A stretch of DNA of 33,648 nt. Origin: a gamma proteobacterium SCGC AB-629-P17 (lineage in GTDB: Bacteria; Pseudomonadota; Gammaproteobacteria; PS1; Pseudothioglobaceae). The stretch is taken from the NCBI GenBank assembly GCA_000372785.1, contig KB889761.1, positions 1-33,648 of the forward strand, read 5' to 3'. This document shows, piece by piece, positions 19,026-28,108 of the stretch. Each line of letters opens with the position of its first letter. Positions within the stretch are counted from its first letter, which is position 1. The translations under genes were made by a program, and so were the position numbers. The notes under the pieces are model-generated. The model made no database searches. It saw only the letters and a program-made list of their open reading frames with translations, and was not told where the DNA came from.

Positions 19026-21464
19026 ATGAAACAATATTTTGATAAAGCTTTTAGCAAAATTGCCGTACTCGGCTCAGGCACCATGGGTGGTCAAATTGCA
19101 GCACATTTCGCGAATTTAGGCTTCGAGGTTGTTATGTTTGATGTGAGTGAAGAAGTCTTAGCTAAGTCACTTGCAGTTCTAAAAAAACTCAAACCAACAC
19201 CTTTAGCAAGTCAATCGGTGATTGATTTAATTAAAACGTCTACTTACGAGTCGATGGATATTTTAGCGCAGTGTGATTTTATTATTGAATCTGTCGTTGA
19301 AAATCTAGACATCAAAAAACAATTATTTGCCAATATAGCGCCTTATGTTAGCGACAACGCAGTTCTAGTTACAAACACCTCTGGATTGTCTATCCAAAAA
19401 ATTGCTGAACATTCGCCGGAACATTTGAGAAGCCGAATTTTTGGAGTCCATTTCTTCAACCCGCCTAGATACTTACCTCTAGTTGAAATCATTAGAACCT
19501 CTTATAGTGATGAAAAACTACTCAATAAGGCTGAAGGCTTTATCACTTCTGCATTAGGCAAGGAGGTTGTCTATGCAAAAGATAACCCGGCGTTTATTGC
19601 CAATAGGATTGGTGTCTTTTCTTTATTGGCTGTCCTGAAACATGCAGACAATTTCTCTCTTTCCGCGGATACTGTTGACGCCCTGACTGGTAAGAGAGTC
19701 GGTAGGCCTGCTAGTGCAACCTTTAGAACACTAGATGTTGTTGGACTTGATGTGATGTCGAATGTAGTCAAGAATATATATGAGAATGCTAAGGAGGACC
19801 CTTGGATTGACTTATTTAAATTACCGATATGGATTGATGACTTAATTGAAAAAGGTTTTCTTGGAAGTAAAACAAAGAAGGGTGTTTACGAAAAAAAAGG
19901 AAAGGATATTTATGTTTTTGATCCTAAGAAAAATGAATATAGGCTATCAGATAAAACTATCAGCCCTGAAGTCAAAAAAATTCTTAAAGAAAATGGCAGT
20001 ATAGAAAAGGCCTTACTGTCTTTATCCGAATGTGATGATCCTCAGGCTCAGTTTTTATGGTCTGTCTATCGGGATGTTTTTCACTATGCCTGTTATCAGT
20101 TAGAGCATTTGGCTGAAACTGTGAGGTGTGTTGACTTGGCACTGAAATCTGGCTTTGGATGGCAAAGAGGTATATTTGAACAGGCTCAGCTGACTGGTTG
20201 GAGTGAGATGAGAGATAACTTAATAGCCGATATTGATAGTGGCAAGGTACTTTTAGAAGAGCCATTGCCATCTTGGGTCTCAGATAGGTCCTTTGTTTAT
20301 AGCGAAGAAGGTGCCTTTGATCCAAAAAAAGATCAATATATTCCGAGATCTTCTCATCCTGTTTACGATAGGCAACTATTTAAACCTCTACTGCATGGAG
20401 AGAAACAACACCAACAAGAAGTTTTGTTAGAAAGTGATACAACTAAGCTCATTGATATTGGAGATGGTGTTGCTAGTATATCTTTTAAAACGAAAATGAA
20501 TGTTTTAAGTTCAGGTGTCTTGGTTGATATTCCTAATTGTCTTGATTTTCTTGAGGAAAATGGCTTTCATGCTTTGATATTTAGACAAGAAAAAGAACAT
20601 TTTTGTGCTGGCGCAAATCTGTATGAAATTATTTCAGCGATTAAGCTGGGTCTTTTAGAAAAAGATCCAGGGGTGGCTTCAAAAGCTAAGAAGAAGGCCT
20701 TTGAAGTTATGCATCCAGAACTACCAAAACTGGGCAAGCTCTACTCGATTAAAAAAACTGTCTCTATGCTGCAGGAATCACTGATGCGTTTAAAGCATGG
20801 CAGAATACTAACCATAGCAGCAGTTGATGGACTGGCTTTGGGGGGTGGTTGTGAGCTGCTCTTGCATTGCAATAGAGTGGTTGCCTCAATGAACTCTTTT
20901 ATCGGACTGGTTGAAGTGGGTGTTGGAGTTTTTCCTGCAGGCTGTGGTAGCAAGGAGATGGCTTTAAGGGCATATTCCAATAAAGAAACAGACGATATTT
21001 TTCCATTGCTGTCTAAGTACTTTGAGCAAATTGCCATGGCTAAATTTTCAGCAAGCGCTTTAGAGGCCAAAGAAATGGGCTACCTGAAAGCTGACGATAT
21101 TATTATTGCCAATCCAAACGAGTTGCTTTATGTTGCAAAACAGCAAGCACTGTCATTACTTGAATCTGGCTTTAAGCCACCTTTAGATACTACTTTCAAG
21201 GTTGTTGGTAAGGCAGGTTATGCCAACATTATGGCGCAGGTCGCGAATCTTTATGAGGGCCACTTTATGTCGGATCACGATAATGTAATTATTACTCGTC
21301 TAGCTAAAGTAATGACTGCCTCAAAAGTTGAAGAGAATACCGTAGTTAACTCACAAATGATCCTTGACTTGGAAAAAAAGTATTTTATTGAACTCTTAGG
21401 AACGCAAAAAACTCAGGACCGGATTGAATACATGTTAAAGAATAGCAAACCGCTTCGTAATTAA
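19026..21464 (+). CDS. fadB: 3-hydroxyacyl-CoA dehydrogenase / enoyl-CoA hydratase, fused
   Basis: An 812-residue two-domain beta-oxidation enzyme. The N-terminal part is the NAD-dependent dehydrogenase: GSGTMGG (16-22) binds the nucleotide, and His142 in HFFNP plus Glu154 form the catalytic pair. The C-terminal part is a crotonase: FCAGANL (526-532) forms the oxyanion hole, and Glu610 in GGGCEL and Glu630 match the two catalytic glutamates. This order is the reverse of E. coli FadB and resembles Bacillus FadN. It would partner with the FadA thiolase. A second copy of its 3' end is at the right edge of the window. The symbol reflects function, not orthology. Confidence 0.92.
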   Translation: MKQYFDKAFSKIAVLGSGTMGGQIAAHFANLGFEVVMFDVSEEVLAKSLAVLKKLKPTPLASQSVIDLIKTSTYESMDILAQCDFIIESVVENLDIKKQLFANIAPYVSDNAVLVTNTSGLSIQKIAEHSPEHLRSRIFGVHFFNPPRYLPLVEIIRTSYSDEKLLNKAEGFITSALGKEVVYAKDNPAFIANRIGVFSLLAVLKHADNFSLSADTVDALTGKRVGRPASATFRTLDVVGLDVMSNVVKNIYENAKEDPWIDLFKLPIWIDDLIEKGFLGSKTKKGVYEKKGKDIYVFDPKKNEYRLSDKTISPEVKKILKENGSIEKALLSLSECDDPQAQFLWSVYRDVFHYACYQLEHLAETVRCVDLALKSGFGWQRGIFEQAQLTGWSEMRDNLIADIDSGKVLLEEPLPSWVSDRSFVYSEEGAFDPKKDQYIPRSSHPVYDRQLFKPLLHGEKQHQQEVLLESDTTKLIDIGDGVASISFKTKMNVLSSGVLVDIPNCLDFLEENGFHALIFRQEKEHFCAGANLYEIISAIKLGLLEKDPGVASKAKKKAFEVMHPELPKLGKLYSIKKTVSMLQESLMRLKHGRILTIAAVDGLALGGGCELLLHCNRVVASMNSFIGLVEVGVGVFPAGCGSKEMALRAYSNKETDDIFPLLSKYFEQIAMAKFSASALEAKEMGYLKADDIIIANPNELLYVAKQQALSLLESGFKPPLDTTFKVVGKAGYANIMAQVANLYEGHFMSDHDNVIITRLAKVMTASKVEENTVVNSQMILDLEKKYFIELLGTQKTQDRIEYMLKNSKPLRN

Positions 21465-21518
21465 TTGGAGAATAAAATGGGAAAAGCTTATATCGTAGAT
21501 GCAAAAAGAACTCCAGTT
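21424..21518 (+). repeat. 95-bp inverted repeat, left copy (fadB end/fadA start)
   Basis: These bases are the exact reverse complement of 33554-33648, the last 95 bases of the window. They cover the last fadB codons, the fadB-fadA gap and the first fadA codons. The match ends at 21518, where this copy turns into mttB. Its other end is unknown because the window stops. Confidence 0.96.
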
Positions 21519-22334
21519 ATCTCGCCGCTAAAATATGGCGAAGACGGGGTGATGGTGGCAATAGCTTGCATGAAACGCGGAATGCCTATCAACAACATTA
21601 TTGCTGCTATGCCCGGTGCGACAGCACCTGGACCAATAGCAGGATCTCTCTCGCTTACACTAGCTGAGACACTTTCCACCCTTGTAATGACAAATGTTTT
21701 TGAGTTAGGTTATCCGATGATTTTTGGCAACTGGCCTCTTGCTATCGATTTGCGTACTGGTGCATTTAGAGGGGGTAGTGGTGAAATGGCTTTGCTCAAC
21801 GCAGCATCCGCTCAACTCTCGAACTCTCTTGGCCTTCCATCGGGTTGCGCTTGTAGTATGAGTGATTCGAAATCTCCAGATGCACAAATGGGTATGGAAA
21901 AAGCACTCACTGCATTAGCTTGTGGACTAGCGGGAGGAAATATGATCTATGAATCTTCAGGCATGATGGCGAGCTTGCTAGGCGCATCATTTGAAGCATT
22001 CGTGATGGATGATGAAATGCTCTCACTTATTTATCGAATGATTAGAGGCATAGAAGTCAACGAACAAAGTTTAGAGTTCGAATCAATTCAATCTGTCGTC
22101 TCTGATACGGGGCATTTTTTGGGGCAACCTGAAACAATGTTATCGATGGAGAGAGATTATTTCTATCCAAAGTTAGCCGATCGTGAAGAGCCAATTGTAT
22201 GGCAAGAAAAAGGCTCACTCAATCATTTAAGTAGAGCAAAAAGCAGAGCCAAGGAACTACTTAAACATCACCCAAATTATTTAACTAGTGAGATCGATAA
22301 TTCAATTCGGAAGGCTTACCCTATTCTTCTATAA
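21477..22334 (+). pseudogene. Fusion ORF: start of fadA joined in frame to the 3' half of the MttB-family gene
   Basis: The ORF begins with the fadA start (MGKAYIVDAKRTP, ATG at 21477 behind a GGAG Shine-Dalgarno) and passes in frame at 21512-21518 into MttB-family sequence (ISPLKYGEDGVMVAIACMKRG, then MPINNIIAAMPGATAPGPIAGSLSL to the C-terminus IRKAYPILL). The second part contains the conserved PGATAPG and barrel segments and the normal C-terminal end. Alone it is half a methyltransferase barrel and unlikely to be an enzyme. Being in frame, behind an intact ribosome-binding site and at the end of fadE-fadB, it could still be translated. A TTG at 21465 is a less likely start. Confidence 0.85.
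21512..21581 (+). repeat. 70-bp direct repeat, right copy (mttB)
   Basis: Identical to 16393-16462. Here the repeat is entered from fadA (shared TCCAGTT at 21512-21518) and continues into the rest of mttB at 21582. Deleting 16463-21581 rejoins the gene in frame. Confidence 0.97.
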
Positions 22335-22407
22335 TTCAATCATTTAAAGAAACTCTACAATATGAAAACGACGCCCGAAAGCGCCGCTATCATAAAAAGC
22401 TAGATTA

Positions 22408-23565
22408 TTATAAAGTTACTTGACCCAATGAAACCCACTTACCACTCTGAACCTGACTTAAGACAACCACTTGCGTCCCTATATGGTCATCAGCACCATA
22501 GCTCCAGCCTATTCTGCCAAAAGTATCTTGATGCTCGCTAATTGCCTCTAGTCCATCCATTAATGAATCAACAGTTAAGTCAGCACCAGCATTCTCAAGT
22601 CCAGCTACTACTAAATCAGCGGCAGTGTAGCCCAACTGCCCCGAAATACCTGGATCAGTGCCGTGCTGCGCTTTATAGGTATCACAAAATGCTTGAGCGC
22701 TTGCGGGAGCACTATCACAGTAGACAGCCTCACCCACACTTGCAGCGTACAATCCTTCTGTTATGCCGCCTGGGAAACCTGCAACCATGGTGTCAAAGCC
22801 GGCTTGTGTAACCACCACATCCGCGGTAATACCTAGTTTGCGAGCAGTGGCATAGCCTGTAATCGTATCACGAATAATTGTACCGAACACGATCAGGTCG
22901 CAGCCTGCCCCTTTAAAGCCTACCATTGCACCAACGAATTCGGTATCAGTTGGCTTATGCGCAAAACTAGAAACCAAGCTCACTCCACTGTGTTCTGCCA
23001 CTTCATCTGTTACCGCCTCTAGCACTTCAGTGCCATAGGCAGTGTCTTGATACATCACACATGCTGATGTCCTTCCTGTTGCAAGAAAATGACCAACTGC
23101 AAATCTGATTTGATTGTAATAACTTGAGCCGAAGGTGAGCTTAAGGTCGTGCTCAGGCTCCTGAACCGATTTTGCGGTAGTCATTGGGAACAACATAGGC
23201 ACGTTGTTGGCAAACTGGGTTTCGGCTGTCGCTAGATTCATTGGCGTGCCGAGTACGTTGAATGTAGCGAACACTTTGTCAAGGTTCATCAATTTGTTCA
23301 TCGCCTTGACGTGGATTGGAACCTGATATTGGTGATCCTCTAGGACAACACGTATCTGTCTCCCATGTACACCGCCGTCTTCATTTGCCATGTCAAAACG
23401 GATCTGTGCTGCCCGGCTTGCCGCAACACCCCAAAGCGCCGCCGGTCCACTCAGCGCGGTTGACGTTCCAAGAACAACTTCATCGTCGGTTACTCCTTGA
23501 GCCATAACCCCAGCGCTCAAGGCTAGGCAGACCAATCCTGCCGTGATATTATTTAGTTTTTTCAT
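22408..23565 (-). CDS. livK: Periplasmic substrate-binding protein, branched-chain amino acid ABC type
   Basis: A 385-residue protein with a Sec signal peptide (MKKLNNITAGLVCLALSAGVMA, cleavage likely after Ala22) and the type-I periplasmic binding fold of the LivK/Peripla_BP_6 family (DDEVVLGTSTALSGPAALWG ... AAQIRFDMANEDGGVHGRQIRVVLED). It captures the ligand for the LivHMGF importer encoded upstream. It is the last gene of the minus-strand cluster, about 100 bases after the CoA ligase, with a good AAAGGA ribosome-binding site. The ligand is not certain: this subgroup is often found with acyl-CoA ligases and can bind aromatic or aliphatic acids, amides or amino acids. Confidence 0.88.
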   Translation of the reverse strand: MKKLNNITAGLVCLALSAGVMAQGVTDDEVVLGTSTALSGPAALWGVAASRAAQIRFDMANEDGGVHGRQIRVVLEDHQYQVPIHVKAMNKLMNLDKVFATFNVLGTPMNLATAETQFANNVPMLFPMTTAKSVQEPEHDLKLTFGSSYYNQIRFAVGHFLATGRTSACVMYQDTAYGTEVLEAVTDEVAEHSGVSLVSSFAHKPTDTEFVGAMVGFKGAGCDLIVFGTIIRDTITGYATARKLGITADVVVTQAGFDTMVAGFPGGITEGLYAASVGEAVYCDSAPASAQAFCDTYKAQHGTDPGISGQLGYTAADLVVAGLENAGADLTVDSLMDGLEAISEHQDTFGRIGWSYGADDHIGTQVVVLSQVQSGKWVSLGQVTL

Positions 23566-23666
23566 AGTTTTTATCCTTTTATTGATTATTATTAATTACA
23601 CCTTTTTGGTATCAATATACCTGCTTCTTGCTACTTGCACAAATATGCAAAATACTCTGCTCTATA

Positions 23667-25493
23667 TTAAGAGTACATCTGATTAATCAAATCAGCATAC
23701 TTTTCATTGACAATGTTGCGTTTTAACTTCATGCTCGCTGTCAACTCGTCATCTTCAACCGTCAGCTGTTTGTCGATCAGCCTGAATTTTTTCAGAGTTT
23801 CAGCTTGCGCCAAAGATAGATTGATTCGTTCAATTTCACTTTTAACGAGCGACTGTACCTCTGCTGTTTCACATAAACTTTTAAAATCAGAGAACGGGAC
23901 ATTATTTTCTTGGGCAAACTGGCTCACTGTCTCATTGTCGATCATCACCAAACAGGTGAGGTATTTACGCCTATCGCCGATCACCACTGCATCAGTCACA
24001 TAGGGCGAGAATTTCAGCTGGTTTTCAATCTCCGAGGGGCTGATATTCTTGCCACCGGAGGTGATAATAATGTCCTTCTTCCTATCCACAATCTTGACGA
24101 ATCCATCGGCATCGATCTCTGCTATGTCACCGGTGTAAAGCCAGCCATCAACGATTGTCTCAGCGGTTTTAAGCTCTTGCTTGTAATACCCTTTGAACAC
24201 CAAAGACCCCCTAATCATCAGTTCGCCGTCTTCAGCGGTTTTCAGCTCAACGCCTGGAGGCGGCTTGCCAACCGTGCCCAGGCGAACCTGGCCCCGATAG
24301 TTGCCGCATGCAAACGCCACATTTTCAGTTTGACCAAACGCCTCATAAAGTGGTACACCCAAAGCGCGAAACCACTCGATCAAGTCCGGTGATATAGGCG
24401 CAGCGCCAGTCAGACCAATTCTGACTCGGTCCAAACCCAAAAGAACTTTAATGTTGTTAAGAACAAGAAGATCTGCAGCTCTGTGCATCAGGCGGACATG
24501 CGTTGGAACAGGCAAGCCCTTGTCTTCAAAATCAGCAGCTCTGGAGCCGGCGGATATAGCGATTTGCAGAGCTTTTCTACCAAACCATGTTGCGTCTTTC
24601 ATGCGTAATGTAATGGATGAATACATTTTTTCCCAGATTCTGGGCACACCCAGGAAGTAGGTTGGTGAAACTTCGGTAATATTTTCGAATGCAGTATCTT
24701 GACCTTCAATAAAGTTAACTGTTGAACAGCGTGCCAAAGGTAAAAACACCGATAAAAGTCGCTCGGTAATGTGACACAGCGGTAGGTAAACAACCGATTC
24801 ATCTTCTGCCATGATTGGGTAAAACTCATGAAAGGCCTGGGATATGAAAATAAGATTTCTGTTGCTGATCATCGCCCCTTTTGGAGCGCCGGTCGTGCCT
24901 GAGGTATAAACCAAAATCGCTGTATCATTGGGTTCTGCGCTGTCAATTCGCCTATTCCATTCTGACTCAAGATTCTCGACGTCCTCATCGCCTAATCGGT
25001 AGAATTGCTCCAGCATGACTACTTTGGGGTGGTCCAGATCAGCCAGTCCGGTGGAGTCCAGAACAACCACCGTATGGATATTGGGCAGCTGCTCTTCCAC
25101 TGCCAGATACTTGTCAAGCTGCTCTTCGTTTTCAACTATCAGTAGCGTCGTATCGCTGTCTTTACAAATATGAAGAATTTGAGGCGCCGAATCCGTCGCA
25201 TAGATGCCACAGGAAACACAGCCAATACACTGGGCGGCGAGGTCGAAAAACAGCCACTCTTTGCATGGGTCGGCGAGTATGGAGACGGTTTGGCCAGACC
25301 CCAGCCCCAACGTCATCATAGCCTTGCCTATGCGGGTACTATTCGAATAATACTGCTCCCAGGAAAACGTTCGCCAGATGCCAAAATGCTTCTCGCGCAT
25401 GGCGACTTTATTCTTTAGCACTTGTGCCCTAAATCGAAACAATGCTGGAATCGAGATTTGATTGTCAAGGCTGATGATTTCTTCAGTGCTCAT
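23667..25493 (-). CDS. AMP-dependent acyl-CoA synthetase in the ABC importer operon
   Basis: A 608-residue adenylate-forming enzyme of the long-chain acyl-CoA synthetase (FadD15-like) group. It has the P-loop YTSGTTGAPKG (196-206), YEAFGQTE (383-390), the YTGD motif (453-456), DRKKD (470-474) and the GGKNISPSEIE hinge (480-490). It would activate a carboxylic acid with ATP and CoA. Its place between livF and livK, three bases after livF, implies that it traps the imported acid as a CoA ester. The substrate cannot be read from the motifs. It differs from the shorter FadD-type enzyme at 29172-30821. Confidence 0.88.
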   Translation of the reverse strand: MSTEEIISLDNQISIPALFRFRAQVLKNKVAMREKHFGIWRTFSWEQYYSNSTRIGKAMMTLGLGSGQTVSILADPCKEWLFFDLAAQCIGCVSCGIYATDSAPQILHICKDSDTTLLIVENEEQLDKYLAVEEQLPNIHTVVVLDSTGLADLDHPKVVMLEQFYRLGDEDVENLESEWNRRIDSAEPNDTAILVYTSGTTGAPKGAMISNRNLIFISQAFHEFYPIMAEDESVVYLPLCHITERLLSVFLPLARCSTVNFIEGQDTAFENITEVSPTYFLGVPRIWEKMYSSITLRMKDATWFGRKALQIAISAGSRAADFEDKGLPVPTHVRLMHRAADLLVLNNIKVLLGLDRVRIGLTGAAPISPDLIEWFRALGVPLYEAFGQTENVAFACGNYRGQVRLGTVGKPPPGVELKTAEDGELMIRGSLVFKGYYKQELKTAETIVDGWLYTGDIAEIDADGFVKIVDRKKDIIITSGGKNISPSEIENQLKFSPYVTDAVVIGDRRKYLTCLVMIDNETVSQFAQENNVPFSDFKSLCETAEVQSLVKSEIERINLSLAQAETLKKFRLIDKQLTVEDDELTASMKLKRNIVNEKYADLINQMYS

Positions 25494-25496
25494 TCT

Positions 25497-26273
25497 CTAT
25501 CTCCAGGTTTTTCGCATTTTCCAGCGGCGCTTTTCTCGACCTATTGCTTGCTTTTTCCCTAAATAGAACTCCTGAATGTCAGAGCTGTTTAACAGGGTGT
25601 CACGGTCTCCGTCAAAAACAATCCGTCCCACTTCGATCACGTAGCCAGCGTGCGAAACCTTCAAGGCCATGTGTGCATTTTGCTCCACCAGAAGCATGGT
25701 GACGCCTTGTTCGGTGTTGAGGCGGTAGATAATGTTAAAAATTTCACTAACCAGCAATGGTGAGAGGCCAAGAGACGGCTCGTCCAGAAGTAGAATTTCC
25801 GGTCGCATCATTAACGCTCTTCCCATAGCCAACATTTGCTGCTGCCCTCCAGATAGAAGAACGGCCTGTAAATTGATCTTGTTCTTTAAGTCTGGAAAAT
25901 AATGGAAAACCATATCCAAATCGACATCGATCTCATTTTTGTCTTTGCGGCTGTAGGCCCCCATTTCCAGATTTTCCTTGACGGTTAGAAAAGGAAACAC
26001 CTCCCTGCCTTCAGGTACGTGGCCCATACCTTGCTTGGCGGTCTTGTCCGGCTGCCAAGCGGTAATGTCTTGGCCGGAAAAAACCACCGTACCTTTTTGT
26101 GGCTCCAGCGCGCCACAAATAGTTTTCAGGATTGTGGTTTTTCCGGCACCATTTCCTCCCAAAATACTAACGATTTGCCCCTCATAAACATCAAGGCTTA
26201 TCCCACGAATCGCTATTACAGGGCCATAAAACGTTTCTATATTGCGCACTTTCAACAATGGAGATTCGCTCAT
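25497..26273 (-). CDS. livF: ABC importer ATP-binding protein LivF
   Basis: A 258-residue ATPase with Walker A GGNGAGKTT (39-47), signature LSGGQQQMLAMGRAL and Walker B ILLLDEPSLGLSP, followed by the C-terminal FYLGKKQA typical of LivF. A basic end (GREKRRWKMRKTWR) extends beyond the usual C-terminus. It powers transport together with LivG. The start overlaps the livG stop by four bases (ATGA) behind a GGAG site. Confidence 0.92.
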   Translation of the reverse strand: MSESPLLKVRNIETFYGPVIAIRGISLDVYEGQIVSILGGNGAGKTTILKTICGALEPQKGTVVFSGQDITAWQPDKTAKQGMGHVPEGREVFPFLTVKENLEMGAYSRKDKNEIDVDLDMVFHYFPDLKNKINLQAVLLSGGQQQMLAMGRALMMRPEILLLDEPSLGLSPLLVSEIFNIIYRLNTEQGVTMLLVEQNAHMALKVSHAGYVIEVGRIVFDGDRDTLLNSSDIQEFYLGKKQAIGREKRRWKMRKTWR

Positions 26274-27034
26274 TGCACATCTCCCAGATATGCGGAAACG
26301 ACCTCAGGATGGCTCTGTACAAAAGCATGATCTCCTTCAGTGACAACCTTACCATTGACAATTGCCAGAACTCGATCAGAGACCTCCGCCACTAAAGACA
26401 TGTCGTGTTCAATTAAAACAACGGTCATGTTTAAGTCTCGCCTGATATCCTCAATCCAAAATCCCATTTCCTCTGTCTCCTCAGGATTGAGCCCTGATGA
26501 GGGTTCGTCTAGTAACAACAGCTTAGGTTCAATGCAAAGAGCTCTTGCCAACTCAATCTTCTTTCGCACGCCATAGGGCAGACCCGAGATCATTTGGTTT
26601 CGATAATGGGCCAGCTCCAGAAAATCAATCACTTCCTCCACTTTTCTTCGATGTTCCAGTTCCGCCTCTACGACGCTACCAGTGAATAATAATTGACGCC
26701 ACCAGCTTTGAGTGTTGTGCACATGTCTGCCCACCAAGAGATTTTGCAAAACAGAAGCATGTTCGAACAACTCCAGATTTTGAAACGTTCTGGCGATACC
26801 TAGGCGTGCAATGTCTTTGGCCTCAAGCTCCAATAGGTCGTTGCCGGAAAAGTTCAGCTGCCCAGATAGGGGTTCGTAGAAGCGGCTCAATAAATTGAAG
26901 ATGGTAGATTTTCCTGCGCCGTTTGGTCCGATGATTGCATACACCGAACCCTCTTCGACAGCAAAACTCACATCGTCGACCGCTTTGACGCCGCCAAAGG
27001 AGATGGAGAGGTTCTCGATTTCTAGGAAGCTCAT
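26270..27034 (-). CDS. livG: ABC importer ATP-binding protein LivG
   Basis: A 254-residue ATPase with Walker A GPNGAGKST (37-45), a divergent signature LPYGVRKKIELARAL, Walker B LLLLDEPSSGLNP and the LivG C-terminus (VVTEGDHAFVQSHPEVVSAYLG). It pairs with LivF below LivH and LivM. The LPYG form of the signature is common in the subgroup linked to acyl-CoA ligases rather than to leucine uptake; that is recollection, not a search. Overlaps livM by four bases. Confidence 0.92.
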   Translation of the reverse strand: MSFLEIENLSISFGGVKAVDDVSFAVEEGSVYAIIGPNGAGKSTIFNLLSRFYEPLSGQLNFSGNDLLELEAKDIARLGIARTFQNLELFEHASVLQNLLVGRHVHNTQSWWRQLLFTGSVVEAELEHRRKVEEVIDFLELAHYRNQMISGLPYGVRKKIELARALCIEPKLLLLDEPSSGLNPEETEEMGFWIEDIRRDLNMTVVLIEHDMSLVAEVSDRVLAIVNGKVVTEGDHAFVQSHPEVVSAYLGDVQ

Positions 27035-28107
27035 CTTAATCGCTCCGTTTTCAGGTAGACCCTCTGGCGCTTAAAACTCTTGCGTCTATAAATAGGGAAG
27101 AATTCCATATAGCTGCGAATCTTGATCCAACGGCCGTAGATACCGGTTGGCTCGAATACGATCACGCTGATCAGTATGACCCCAAAAACGAACGGCTCTA
27201 TTCCTGGCAAGCCACCAATCGAGGATGGCAGGGTATCTTTCGCAATCGATATGCCAGTTTCTAGTACGCCAATCAATACAGCCCCGAAAAATACGCCATG
27301 GACAGTGCCAAGACCTCCTAATACGATCATCAATAGCAATTGGATGGACAATAAAATTCCGAATATTTGAGGTGTCAGAAACGACATATAGTGTGCCAAA
27401 AAGGCGCCCGCTAGACCAGTTATGGCAGCTGATATGGTAAATGCAAAAACCTTAATTTTCATTGGGTTCACACCCAATGCCTGTGATGAGACTTCGGAGT
27501 CTCTTACCGCAATCATTGCACGTCCCAGTGGAGAGCGCAATATATTCAACACTGCGAGTGTAGCAGCGATCAAGATGGTTAAGACAAGCAGGTACAGTTC
27601 CCAGGGCTCCCATATTTGATAGCCAAACAGTGTTGGAACATCAACCATCATGCCTCGATTTCCGCCAGTGATACTGTTAAGATGGCCAGCAAAGTCCTCT
27701 ACAATAATAGCAAAGGCTAGTGTTGCGATTGCCAAATATATGCCTGACATCCGTGCAGCAGGGATAGCGACTAGTAGACCTCCTATCATGCTCAGCAAGG
27801 CGGCCATTGGCAGCGCTACAAAGGAGGAAAACCCCTGGGCTAGAAACCAGGCATTTGTGTAAGCACCAATCGCCAAAAATGCCGCGTGACCGAGACTGAC
27901 CTGGCCTGTAAAGCCGGTTAGCGCCATTAAACCCAAACCTGCCATGGCATAGATTAGTATCCGCGTTGCCTCACCGATATAATAGCCACCGAGTATTAGT
28001 GGCGCTGCAAATAGAACGAGAATCAGCAAACCATACCAAAAGCGGTGTCCACCATGTTTTGCTAGATTTAAGTCTTGCTTATAATTAGTTTTAAACAGGA
28101 TTCTCAT
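27031..28107 (-). CDS. livM: ABC importer membrane protein LivM
   Basis: A membrane permease of 358 residues with many hydrophobic segments and the family motifs GFTGQVSLGHAAFLAIGAYTNAW, AVRDSEVSSQALGVNPMKIKVFAF and GLGTVHGVFFGAVLIG. I chose the ATG at 28105-28107, just after the livH stop and preceded by AAAGAAG. A TTG start ten codons earlier (28137) would overlap livH by 29 bases. The C-terminus is basic (RRKSFKRQRVYLKTERLR). Confidence 0.9.
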   Translation of the reverse strand: MRILFKTNYKQDLNLAKHGGHRFWYGLLILVLFAAPLILGGYYIGEATRILIYAMAGLGLMALTGFTGQVSLGHAAFLAIGAYTNAWFLAQGFSSFVALPMAALLSMIGGLLVAIPAARMSGIYLAIATLAFAIIVEDFAGHLNSITGGNRGMMVDVPTLFGYQIWEPWELYLLVLTILIAATLAVLNILRSPLGRAMIAVRDSEVSSQALGVNPMKIKVFAFTISAAITGLAGAFLAHYMSFLTPQIFGILLSIQLLLMIVLGGLGTVHGVFFGAVLIGVLETGISIAKDTLPSSIGGLPGIEPFVFGVILISVIVFEPTGIYGRWIKIRSYMEFFPIYRRKSFKRQRVYLKTERLR

Positions 28108-28108
28108 A

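Larger units (their letters stand above)
16463..21511 (+). mobile_element. Inserted 5.05 kb block carrying fadE, fadB and the start of fadA
   Basis: Between the two halves of mttB lie 5049 bases unrelated to that gene: 91 bases upstream of fadE, complete fadE and fadB, and the first codons of fadA. The block is flanked by a 70-bp direct repeat of mttB. I see no transposase, integrase or terminal inverted repeats, so this is not a recognisable mobile element. The label only marks an insertion. The right joint has seven bases of microhomology between fadA and mttB. Template switching, or a chimeric template or assembly, explains the structure better than transposition. Confidence 0.7.

Noticed and set aside
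19984-20325. Minus-strand open frame of 113 codons inside fadB
   Set aside because: Shadow frame without family features, wholly inside a certain gene.
16393-21581. Insertion sequence or composite transposon flanked by direct repeats
   Set aside because: No transposase, integrase or terminal inverted repeats; the repeats are mttB coding sequence.
15707-22334. Pyrrolysine-containing MttB read through an amber codon
   Set aside because: Neither half contains an in-frame TAG; the break is an insertion, not an internal stop.
22335-22407. GC-rich hairpin between the mttB 3' half and livK as a shared terminator
   Set aside because: The apparent arms around 22368-22388 do not pair without several mismatches.
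23910-24392. Plus-strand open frame of 160 codons inside the acyl-CoA synthetase
   Set aside because: Antisense of a conserved enzyme; long open antisense frames are expected in this GC-richer section.
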